Below, piece by piece: positions 18,010 to 27,548 of a DNA stretch of 55,726 nt. The stretch lies in assembly GCA_009760855.2 (NCBI GenBank), contig WPIO01000408.1, forward strand, positions 1 through 55,726. The letters are read 5' to 3'. Within the stretch, counting starts at the first letter, position 1; every line of letters starts with the position of its first letter. The notes under the pieces were generated by a model that saw only the letters and a program-made list of their open reading frames with translations, was not told the DNA's origin and made no database searches. Origin of the DNA: Cristatella mucedo. Its lineage: Eukaryota > Bryozoa > Phylactolaemata > Cristatellidae. The translations under genes and the position numbers were made by a program.

Positions 18010-18605
18010 TATGGTACTTGATACCATGCGAATAGCAGAAGGAGGGATGATTTCGTTAAGAGAAACAGCTCTCAATTTTACTTTCTTTCATGTGGGAGAT
18101 AGAAGCGGAAGCCTCTTCTATTTAGGAATTTGAGTTCGGTGACACGACGATCGCGGGTTTCCGGTGAAGCCGCCTCACGCTCTCGAACTGATGTTTCTAG
18201 TCTTGCATTCCTTTTTTTGGTCCTTCATTTATGCAAGTCGCAGACCAGACTAGATGCAGACGACCTAAGTACTGAGATGCTGCTGTCCACCGTAAGAGCT
18301 CTCTGCAGATATAACCAGGTTCGCGTGCCTGTTTTCGTGTGTTTGTGAGGAGCTTGATGATAAGACTGGACAGTATGCGCGGTGAAATTGGTGCTAGTCG
18401 ACTGCGAATGCAGTTTGGTAAATGCCCCGATTAGTACTTTGTAGCTTAATCTTGTGCATGCCAGTGAACTCACAATCGTGAAGGTGAATGTAGGTAGAAC
18501 TGGGGGGGGGGGCGTCTGAGACGCTCCGGCGTGGGCACCAGCGCTCCGTATCGCCATGTGTGAGAGCGGGGCATGCTTCAGCAGTGGTGAAGCACTGCCT
18601 CTCAA
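18010..18605 (+). repeat. 0.6-kb dispersed repeat R1, copy b
   Basis: This is a diverged direct copy of 16,410-17,020. It contains a G-run (about 18,503-18,512) where the other copy has TTGGCGCC. No gene is recognised. Confidence 0.7.
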
Positions 18606-19320
18606 GAGACCTGTCGTCTTTGGGAAATATTGAAAATCAAGAATTTTTGAAGCGTTTCAATATAATTTAATCCTGAAGTGTAGAGAGGCTAACTTAATCT
18701 TCTGGCAGCACGACCTTGAATGCAAAGGCTTACCCGAATAAACTTCCTTTTTTTGTTACGATGTATCCTGGCTTGACCAAATTTAAGCAGAAACTAAAGA
18801 CCAAACCTATTCATGACGTCATTTTGTGGGTCCATGTGAAACGTCCTTCGTGGGCTTATGCGTGCCTACATTATGCAGCAGCCACTAACCCTATCTGCAT
18901 GCTCACCCAGTGCATGTCAACTTTAACCACGTTACGCTTGTTGTGCATTGAGCATGCTACCGCTAAGCATTTAATAATGCTTCCTTTACAGCAAATGTAA
19001 ATTGCCTAAAAAAATTGAGATCTGTGGTGGCACTTTAACAAATGTATTTTAATCAAATTATTATTTTTATTAACCATTGGTTTGGTTAGCCGAGTGGAAT
19101 GAACACTTCCAAGGCAATGTAGGTACATTGGAAAAGAATTGTGACAACTGAACGCTGGGATAGGATGAGAACTTAAGCACGCGAAAAAGACGAAGAACAA
19201 CGTCAAGTGTAAGAAGCCAATGGCGCATAGGACAGGTAGTGCCCAAAATAAATATGCTCTACACCGGACCTGCTGTAACTTCGCTATATGCGAAAAAGCA
19301 TCGTCGAGTTGGCCAATTCT
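18606..19320. other. Non-coding DNA with one LINE-like tail
   Basis: No supported gene. The segment 18,860-19,005 (CATGCTCACCCAGTGCATGTCAACTTTAACCACGTTA...AGCAAATGTAAATTGCC) resembles the 3' untranslated part of the LINE family seen at 38,800-38,920 and 52,600-52,720. It is therefore an old LINE tail on the plus strand. Confidence 0.5.
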
Positions 19321-19800
19321 GCACCACACAGCATAATTGTAGTCCTGCTCACTTGAGTTTCACTAAGCCAGAAGATTCTTTACCTCAGTCAGTTAAAGTT
19401 AAAGCCCCTGGCGCTGAAATGCCACCCTTTCCGCTTTAGCTTTTCCCCCTCATTAGCTTCTCTCCTCATTAACAAATGCGATGCCTCGGTTCAGCTTAAT
19501 TCTTTGCCAGGCCTGCTTGAGTTTCGTTCAGCCTAACGATGTGTTGCTTAGACATCTTCCCGCCAAGTGACACAGCTCTCGGCTCGCTGTAGCTTTGCTT
19601 CGCTCAATAAAACTCTGTCTCGCGGGCTTAACCGTAACGCGCCCAGTGAAACTTCAAACGGTATCGTCTAGCTTCGCTAAACCCCAAGACGCGTCGCCTC
19701 GCTCGCTTAAGCTTAGTCCAGCCAACACCTGGTCCTGCCCAAACTACCCTTGCTCCGCCAAAATAGACGTGGCTTCTCTCTTCGAACATTTCGCGAAAGG
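19320..19800. repeat. Degenerate tandem repeat
   Basis: Variants of CTTGAGTTTCGYTCAGCC / CTTCGCTAAACC / CGCTCGCTTAAGCTTAGTCCAGCC recur roughly every 40-80 bases, suggesting an old minisatellite. The reading frames here are by-products of the repetition. Confidence 0.4.
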
Positions 19801-20118
19801 ATTTAGAGTACGATTTGGATACGAATAATAGTGCCCGCACAGAACTGAATAGTTTTTAGGCACTTCATTAGTGCTATAAATGGAGCGCGATCAAATGGCT
19901 AAAGTTTCAAGCATCCCGAAAATTTCTTGCCTCGCTCGCCCGAAATGAACCGGATATGCTTAGCGTTCCCTGCTACTCTAGCTTTGATAGGCAAAAAAGT
20001 AGATGCCTCATGCAATTACCTTTGCACGGTTCAAATAAACTGCACCCTGCTCGGACTGATTTCACCCGATTCTGATCGCTAACTTAGACTGATTTATTTT
20101 TAACGCCGATTCATCGCG

Positions 20119-20141
20119 TATATATATATATATATATATGT
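20119..20141. repeat. (TA)n microsatellite
   Basis: An uninterrupted TATATATA run follows ATTCATCGCG. Confidence 0.9.
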
Positions 20142-20319
20142 ACAAATATCTGCCGAGGGCCACTACATCTTAGAATACAATATGACAAAAAGAAGCATAT
20201 TTCCTAATATAAATTCAACAATTACAAATGTAACTTTATAAGACATAACTTACGAACACATAATGTTAATGCAAACTTTTTAGTTCTGCTGTTGAGAGCT
20301 AACAGAAAGCTCCAGAGTC

Positions 20320-21060
20320 TCTGTGAGGGAGCACCCATCTGGGAGCGCAAGTGAACCGAAATCTCCAGAGCCTGAAGCTCCAGAGTCTGGGAGAGGAGCG
20401 AGCAAGCGAGCAAAGGCTCAGAGGAAGCGAACCGGAAGCTCAAAGTTCCGGCTCAAGCAACCGAACCGGAAGCTCCTAAGCTTCAGGCTCAAAGAGCCAG
20501 CCAGCAAGCGAAGCAGAAGCTCGAGACTCCGTGAGCAAGCGAGCGAGCGAACCGGAAGCTTCAGAGTCAGTGAGCCAGGAAACGAGCGTACCGGAAGCTC
20601 CAGGCTTTTTCTTGAGTCTGAGAGCGAGCGAGTGAGCGAACCGAAACCTCCAGAGTCTAGGTGCCGGTGAGCGAGCGAACCGGAAGCTTTAGGCTTGAAG
20701 AGCCAGGGAGCAAGCGAACCGGAAGCTCTAGGCTCTGCGAGCAAGCGAAGCGGAAGCTCGAGACTCTGAGAGCCAGCAAGCGAGCAAACCGGAAGCTCCA
20801 GAGTCTGGGAAGCAGCGAGCGAGCAAACCGGAGGCTCTTTAGTTTGGAAGCCTGCGAGCGAGCGAACCGGAAGCTCCAGGCTCAAAGAGCCAGCGAGCAA
20901 GCGAAGCGGAAGCTCGAGACTCTGAGAGCAAGCAAGCAGCGAACCGGAAGCTCCACAGTCTGGGAGCCAGCAAACGAGCACACCGGAAGCTCCAGGCTCT
21001 GAAAGCCAGCCAGCGAGCAAACCAGAAGCTCCAGAGTTTGGGAGCTAGCCAGCGAAGCGG
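20320..21060. repeat. GC-rich minisatellite (GCGAACCGGAAGCTCCAGR units)
   Basis: About 16 or more imperfect copies of a unit of roughly 40-50 bases are built around GAGCGAACCGGAAGCTCCAGAGTCTGGGAGCCAGC. Because unit lengths are often multiples of three and stops are absent, long open frames appear on both strands (up to 200 codons on the minus strand). I do not regard them as genes. Confidence 0.85.
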
Positions 21061-21197
21061 CTGTAAATTCACCCGACGTGCTTAGCAAGGAGCAGTCAGC
21101 CAGCTGATTGGTTGCTAGCCGTGTGGTATTTCGTGACGTTAGCTGGCAGCGTCTGCCAGGACGTAACGTCGACCGAACGCAGGCAGCAGCTCAGTGC

Positions 21198-21231
21198 CAC
21201 GAGTAGCTGCAGCTGACTGCAGCTGCTCGTG
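21198..21231. other. Near-perfect hairpin downstream of the TRIM-type gene
   Basis: CACGAG-T-AGCTGCAG is followed by loop CTGA and then CTGCAGCT-G-CTCGTG, giving two arms with a single mismatch. It lies about 170 bases past the stop of the minus-strand TRIM-type gene, so it would fall in its 3' UTR or just beyond. Confidence 0.6.
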
Positions 21232-21398
21232 CTTGGAGCTCGTGCTACAAGTCGCTGGAGTCGATAAATCACGGATTATTTTATTAATTCACTACAAGGT
21301 AAGAGTACAGGTACGTGACAGGCTGCCATAAGAAGCTGAGTGCCATGCAGCGCTAGGTAGCTGCCTCCCAGAGCTGCAATGCTGCAGCTGCCTTCCCT

Positions 21399-22445
21399 TC
21401 ATCGTCTGCTCTCAGCTGCAACAGCTGCTGCTGCAGGGTACACAGTCACAGTCTGCCTGTCCCAGCCCAGCACGGCTAGCACGGTCCTCTGTCCTCCGCC
21501 CAGTGACAGGCACCAAGGCTGCTGCAGTCCGTGGCTGCTGCATGAGAGCACCTGCTGCAGCACCCGCCCAGTCACAGCACAGAGCGCCCTCACACAGTCC
21601 CTGCTCCTGTCTCCCTGCAGCCCTGCCACAGCCAGGTACACGATGCCGCCTGCAGCACAGACGCCCCACGCTTGCTCCTCGCTGCTCAGCTCGTGTCTCC
21701 ATTGTCTGTCACCTCGGTGGCTGCAGCTGTCCACTACGTACAGCTCTCTGCCATCGTCCAGCTCCACCTTGCTGCAGCTCGTAGTGATCAGAGCAGCAGC
21801 AGTGAGAGCCACACTGCGTATGTCATACTCGTACTCGCTGCTGTGCAGCAGCTGCCCCGAGCTCAGCTGCAGCAGCTGCAGCCCTCGGCCATACCAGCCC
21901 TGGGTCACAGCGAGCAGGTCGCCGAGCACGGACAGCTTCCAGGGAGACCAGGGCAGCAGAGCGACACGTCGCTCCTCGAGCCACTGGTCCCCTCCAGCAG
22001 CAGCAGCAGCAGAGCTGCGTCTGAGCAGCTGGCCGACCCGTGAGCGCAGGCGTCCAGCAGCTCTGCTGCTGCTCAGACGCAGCAGCAGAGCTGCTGCGTC
22101 TGAGCAGCAGGACGAGCTGTGAGTAGTGCAAGGCTACAGCAGCACGTCCGTCCTGCAGGGACTGCACTGCAATGACCTCGTCCTTCCCTCCGTCGCTCAG
22201 CCTCGCAGGTTTCCAGACGCTCAGCTCTCTGCCGCTCTGACTGTATTCCTTCAGGCCGTGCCACCCTGCAGCCAGCAGCAGATGCCCCTCTGACGTCACA
22301 GACAGGTCGTAGCACAGGACAGGCGGCTGGAAGCTGCTGGAGGCCGGGTCGAAGTGCAGCAGCGCTGGCTGCTGCTCTGCTACAATGAATAATGCCGGCT
22401 CTGTGAATGCAGGCAGCGACAGAGAGCTGTCTGTGCAGGGTGTGT
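21399..22445 (-). CDS. TRIM-type exon 2: beta-propeller-like C-terminal domain
   Basis: The minus strand reads SLSLPAFTEPALFIVAEQQP, then CYDLSVTSEGHLLLAAGWHGLKEYS, and later DDGRELYVVDSCS, AWGVCAAGGIVYLAVAG and LSLGGGQRTVLAVLGWD. These are repeated short hydrophobic strands with G-turns, as in NHL or WD propellers. The first part (to about 22,110) and the last part (from about 21,990) are in different frames. They are separated by a CAG/CTG-rich segment in which CTGCTCAGACGCAGC(AGC)TCTGCTGCTGC occurs twice and also inverted. The stop is TGA at 21,399. Confidence 0.6.
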
Positions 22446-25400
22446 CTGCAGTCTAGCTAGTATGCACGAATATGTCCTATTCATTAGAATATTTACTGTG
22501 CTGTACATCCAACATACATTTGCTATCGGCTTCAAGCACAAGCTACTCTGCCACACTCTGATAGGTTAGGGAACAATTGAGCTTGAAGATGTTCAATGAT
22601 GGATGATGTGATGATGAGTACCATATGTCAATCACATTTCAGTTGCTGTTAAAATAAAAAAAGGTTGGCGGATATAGGGCTCATCAAGTCGTTTGCATAC
22701 CCGCCTATACATATTTGCTTATTTTATATTTGTTTATATAATAAAATGAAGTTTATATATTAAAATGGGTTTTCATTGCTTGCCTGTACATTAGGCAGCA
22801 TGCATGGCTGTACTTTCAGCTTGTCATACGTGGCCCCTCTCTTCCCTCCCTCACTTGCTCATGCCAAGCTAAATCTCAGCTGTCAAGGTATCGTGACGTC
22901 CAGGAATGGTCGAATAGTCTAATGATTCGAATGCTACTGACATGTCTAGCAGAACCGTGGGTGTAATGATCAAGCCGCCAATCCAACGGAGGAGAGCTCG
23001 AATACTAGCAGCAAGGAAACCCCAAACCCTATTTATAAAAAAAACATAGTGCAGACAGATCGTAATACTGCAGACAGTACTCGATCAAAAATGCTGTTAC
23101 ACCACTTTCGAATTAACCAATAACTTATAATATCGAATTGAGAGTAGTCATAGATTCAGCGATATTTTCCCGCTGAATGTACTTTCTATTTTTTGGATAT
23201 TATGCTTCAGCTTTCGGCAAGGGGTATCCAGAAATGCAATGACAAATAACAAATTGTTGGCTCAAAACGTGCTGCTGCAGTGAGACCACTGCTGCCAGCC
23301 AAGGTCATAACAAGGTACATCACAAGATTCATCTATGATGCACTGACCTATTAGTTATTGGCACTGGCAATCCTGCCATGCTCCTATGTCAACTCTAGCC
23401 TCTCTACCAAGCCAAAGACATCTCTTAGCTACATCGTGGAAAGCACAAAAGTGCACGTCAAACGATTCTCATCTCCCGTGCAATTCATTATAATTTACAA
23501 TACAGCTAAATAAAACTAGGCAGATTTCTTTGAAGTACAAATGCAGTAAATCCAGCAACGGGTATCCTAGAAATTGCTGCATTGTCAATAATGGGAGGCA
23601 AAGCAACCATGCAATCCTGGCAGCATTACTCACAGCCGTGCAGGCTAGCAAACTAGTAGCTAGGAATCTGAAAGCTGTTGGGCTGGCAAGTTGCCTTCAG
23701 AAAATGTGAACTCACCTGCAACGTTACTACCACCAGCATCATCCTTATAGGAGCTAGCTTCAGCTAGGATTCGGTCAAGCCAATCTATAACAATGATAAT
23801 AATAATAATGCACTTGCTAAAATGCCCTCAAAGAACTCGATCTCTTACTAGGCGCTTTACAGTTGCTGCAAAGGCAAACGCGACTGGTTGGTGAGTAATA
23901 TCATGCTTGATAAACAACATGAATAACATGGTTAGGGGTGACATGCACAGGGTCAGCATGCAAATGTGGTTAGTGGCAGCTTGCACAGTGTCAGCACGCA
24001 TAAGCACATCAAGGACTGATCACAAGTTCTTTTTAAATGTGGTCAAGTCAGGGGATGTTGTGACACAAGCCGGGAGTGAGTCCCAGACTTTGGGAGCATA
24101 TGGACTAAATGCCAGGTCTCCAAAGGATTTGAGGTTTGTACGAGGTATTGGTAAACTGTTGGATTCCGAAAAGCAGGTGGTACTATGCTTGGCCTGGTGG
24201 GGGAGTAGATGTGAGAGATAGGCTGGAGTCAAAGAATGAAGTGACCTAAAAGTGAGCAACAAATCCTTGAAGTCAATCCGTTGCTTGACTGGTAGCCAGT
24301 GCAGGTCAGTGAGAAGTGGTGTGATGTGGCAACTGTGATGCTCACGAGAGACAAGCCTAGTCAACAAGGAAAATGGCCTCACAGAGTGCAAATGATAAAC
24401 TTCAGCAAGATTGGGTGCCAGCACTTCGAGCCAGGGCATGCATGAGCTGCAGAGCTTTGCAAGCAGCTACCTGAGGTAAGCTCTGGAGCTCCCATCCATG
24501 AAGTGACCACATCGTCTAAGTCATCAGGCAAAGATCCATTCAGAGCCACAAGCTTTTCAGCATTCGGTGTCTCACTATAGCTATCCAGCTGCTTGTCAAG
24601 CACTTGGAGCCGCAACCTCAAGGTCGCCTGCTGGTCCAGGAAATCCGGGTCGCCGGCCAAATTCATGATGCTGCTGCTGATGTATGCTGAGGCATGCTGC
24701 ACTGACAGGTTCAGCTGCTCGGCCAAGCTTTGCAGGGCCACAGCACTCTCCTCGAGTTTGTCATAGCAGTCCTTGACCTTGCTTTTTGTTTCTTTAAAGA
24801 CTTTGCTTAGAGCATCCACAGCATACTTCTTCTTCGTCCTCAGCTCGTCTAGGTGAATGGCACGAGCCGATCGGATGTCGCTGACCAGACTTCTGGCCCA
24901 AAGTAGCTGCGCAGACTTTGCATTTACACCCTGAAGAAGATGCTGTATACTCTCTCGTGCATCCTTCAAAAAAGCTTCGGGTTTCGGTTCTTTTAGCGGC
25001 TGTGCAATCGAGTGTCCTTGGCCCAGGCACTGTGTGAGACAGTCGGTGCACTTGGCTTTCTTGCAGTCAAAGCACAGCAGATCCAGCGGCTTCCGGTGCT
25101 GCAGGCACTGCTGCTGTCCTGAGGCTTGCAGCACTTCACTCATGCTCTTGATCTGATCGATGGCGACAATCACGTGATCGGGATTGCATCGGCTATGTCC
25201 TGGCAAGCAGGCTGAGCACATGGATCTCTGGCACTGCAAGCACCAGTCGTCTGCCTGCTCGTCTGGTTTGCCATCCTCTCTGCAAAAAGTGCAATTGCCT
25301 GCATCTCTCACAGCTGTTGTAAGTCTCCCCAAGTTGGCAATGAAGCCGTTGTGATGCTTTGGTATACTCATGTCAGTGACTACTTTGCAAGCAGGGCAGA

Positions 25401-25569
25401 CCATGATGCAATTCGAGTCCTCTGCTGTACATGCTTGGTCTGCACAGCGACTGCAGCAGCTGTGCAAGCAGCGCAGCAGCAGCGGCTCCTCTGCAATTTG
25501 TCCACAGGCGATGCAAGACAGCAGGCGTTCGTCAATCGCAAGTTGGTGCATCGGAAGCTCTTGTGCCAT
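21399..25569 (-). CDS. TRIM-type RING/B-box protein, two-exon gene (overall span)
   Basis: The minus-strand gene has exon 1 at 25,569-24,471 and exon 2 at about 22,445-21,399. Exon 1 ends phase 1 at CAG|GTAGCT, and exon 2 begins after ...CTGCAG with two bases completing a codon, so the join keeps frame. Exon 1 encodes RING, two B-boxes and a coiled coil (a ubiquitin ligase plan). Exon 2 encodes repeated beta-strand units that look like a beta-propeller (NHL/WD-like), the usual substrate-binding end of TRIM2/3/56/71-type proteins. Exon 2 contains a frame change at about 21,980-22,110 in a CAG/CTG-rich hairpin. The gene is therefore either disrupted or has an extra small intron there. Confidence 0.75.
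22446..23800. other. TRIM-type intron, distal part; no gene seen
   Basis: There are no supported exons. The sequence is AT-richer than the exons with scattered low-complexity stretches. A tRNA-like or SINE-like fragment is possible at about 22,960-23,030 (GTAATGATCAAGCCGCC...) but weak. Confidence 0.4.
23800..24420 (-). mobile_element. CR1/L2-like LINE 3' fragment in TRIM intron
   Basis: The minus strand encodes the final ~120 residues of the LINE ORF (LLTDLHWLPVKQRIDFKDLL, SLTPAYLSHLLPHQAKH, PRTNLKSFGDLAFSPYAPKVWDSLP, DLTTFKKNL). The family 3' UTR follows, then a (TTATTAT)n tail at 23,800-23,818. Its 5' truncation point is only about 50-70 bases from the exon-1 splice donor at 24,470. Confidence 0.85.
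24471..25569 (-). CDS. TRIM-type exon 1: RING, B-box1, B-box2, coiled coil
   Basis: ATG 25,569 (MAQELPMHQL) is preferred over an upstream in-frame ATG at 25,596 because it starts just before the RING. The RING (residues 19-61) has CIAC, then CLHSCCSRC and CPAC, a C3HC4 pattern. B-box1 (93-132) is CTFC...CLQC...CSAC...H...H. B-box2 (155-186) is CLQH...CFDC...CTDC...GH. A long amphipathic coiled coil follows (about 200-345). All zinc ligands appear present, so this exon looks under selection. The expected role is as a cytosolic E3 ubiquitin ligase; its substrate is unknown. Confidence 0.85.
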
Positions 25570-25599
25570 GGCTGTTCTCAAAAAGGCATAAACCAAACG

Positions 25600-27230
25600 T
25601 CTGGCTGATAGATGAGCTACAAAAGTTAATCACGGAGACAAATTGTGACAAAAAGGAATGAAAAAATAGTGTACATCACATAAACGGGTGTATAGAAAAG
25701 CAGACTGCTAGGCGCTAATTTCAGGATTCGATGGGACATCGATCTAAAGCATAATGTTGAGTTGTGCTGCAAATTATGGGACAAATTGCAAGGAGTATGG
25801 CATGCTAGACCGTCTGACATCACTCTGAAACTCGTCGAGTCCATGACAGTCCGAATAGGAGAAGTGGTGGCTAATCGGGGAGGGGCCACATCCTAACAAA
25901 AATTTGGTGTTTGTAATCCCCATGCTGCGGTTGTCGTGTTAAAGAAATGGTGTGTTGACTGTTTGGTTTACTGTGGCATCAATTTCATTCATTTGAAAGC
26001 TCCGGGAGGACCGTAAAACTGCAGAAAGCAATAGTCAACCAAGTGGCCGTGGTTGAAGTGGGTGTTGCAAACGTGTGGCTGCTAGTGTAGATATGCCGAA
26101 GGGCTTTCCATCCAAGATGGAACCGGAGTGCTTGCAGGTGGCCAGGAGACGAGATTTTCAGGTTTAGGAAGGGAAGCTCCAGGCTCCTTCAGACATAGTG
26201 ACATAAGCAGCACATGAAAACAGTTTTTGGAAAAATTGACAATTTTACTCGACTTGTTCCTTTTGTGTCTTACTACTGCTTCCGACCTTTGGGTATGGGG
26301 AAATTTGCCCTGGACTTAGGTACTTCCATTTCTCCACGAGGGACAATCATCCCCCTGCCCCTTTAGCTCGGCCACTGAGTGCTCGTCATAGATGCTACTG
26401 CAAGCAATAATTCTGACTCCGTGACTGCATTTGCAGTAGAACCTGGGCACGATAAATAGCTGCGGCTATTACCATGCAATTGCTGATATACTACATACCT
26501 GTGATAAGACTAACCTAACACACGCGTAGCAGCATAAGAAACATCCTCAAACATTGTAACTGCTAGGGAAAAAATTGCCAAAAGATTGACCAAAAAATGT
26601 ACGGTTTCTGTATGCACACCCAGGTAAACGATAGTGCACACGAACACAGTAAGTACTACGAGGAATATGTAGCTATCTTATTGCACAGGCACAGAGGCTG
26701 AAAGCAGTGAGTTATAGATGCATAAATGTGATTTAAAATGGCCTGAACCAGCTTTCAAGGCCCGAATTTTACTAAATGGAGCAGCTGAAAGTGGGCAGAC
26801 TTGACTGTAAAGACGACCAGGTCAAATGGTAAAGGTCGTTGTTGAACAAGATATCCAGATTTCAAGCTGATAGCACAGGGGACATGTTGGCAGAGCCATC
26901 TTCGAGCACTAGGCTTTCCTGCTTATGAGTCACTCTGCCTTAACTGCTAGAATGGTCAAATCGTTATTTAACTGAAGAAGCCCGCTTTCTGTACAAGAAA
27001 AATTGCAGTGCATGTTATAAGGGTGGTGACAGTTTGAAGTGCTGAAAGACATAATTTAATCGCAGCACAGGTCTGGCAGTGTGCCGGCTGCATATAAACG
27101 ATAGCCTAGTTTGTACTAGATCAGCACGAGGAGCTTGAATTTACGTGAAAATAATGAGACTGGTAGAGACTCTTTAGATGGTCCGTGTTTGAATAGCATG
27201 ATTTGATTGATAAACGTCGGAAACTTATGC
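25600..27230. other. Non-coding DNA upstream of the TRIM-type gene
   Basis: No gene is recognised. The promoter of the minus-strand TRIM-type gene should lie at about 25,570-26,100, but no core element can be assigned by eye. A short block (CTAATCGGGG..GGCCACATCCTA at about 25,871) recurs at about 32,910, indicating an old dispersed repeat. Confidence 0.4.
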
Positions 27231-27239
27231 AAACTGCAC

Positions 27240-27330
27240 GTATGCCATACAATATGCCACTGATCAAGGATCTAAACCACTAATGTGCTGCGTCAGTGCC
27301 GTCTTAGTGTACTGATATGTGCTATAGAAA
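27240..27330 (+). repeat. Dispersed repeat shared with 40,580
   Basis: CTAAACCACTAATGTGCTGCGTCAGTGCCGTCTTAGTGTACTGATATGTGCTATAGAAAT matches 40,600-40,660 with about 80 percent identity by eye. No coding potential. Confidence 0.6.
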
Positions 27331-27461
27331 TGCTTGCCTATCAGTGGCATGAATCCTGGTGCTCAACATGATGGATGTCAGAAAAAAGCTACAGTGACAT
27401 CCGGTAAACCAAAGCAGATAGACTCTATTCTCAAGCCTTCCTGGTGATTGCTATGTCTTGA

Positions 27462-27548
27462 TCCTTTATCGCCACTGCAAGCGGTGGTGATAGCCGTAAA
27501 GGCTCTTATGACGCTATACAAAAAGAGGCTGTTTAATCAGCTAGGATT
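27462..27548 (+). mobile_element. tRNA-derived SINE body, copy 3 (headless)
   Basis: GATCCTTTATCGCCACTGCAAGCGGTGGTGATAGCCGTAAAGGCTC...TATACAAAAAGAGGCTGTTTAATCAGCTAGGA is the SINE body in plus orientation without the tRNA-like head. Confidence 0.75.

Noticed and set aside
20418-21088. Long open frames on both strands (up to 200 codons)
   Set aside because: They arise from the tandem minisatellite; the amino-acid repeats simply mirror the DNA unit.
21379-22122. Plus-strand open frame of 247 codons, Ser/Ala/Cys-rich
   Set aside because: It is the antisense shadow of the TRIM propeller exon and CAG/CTG repeats, with no domain.
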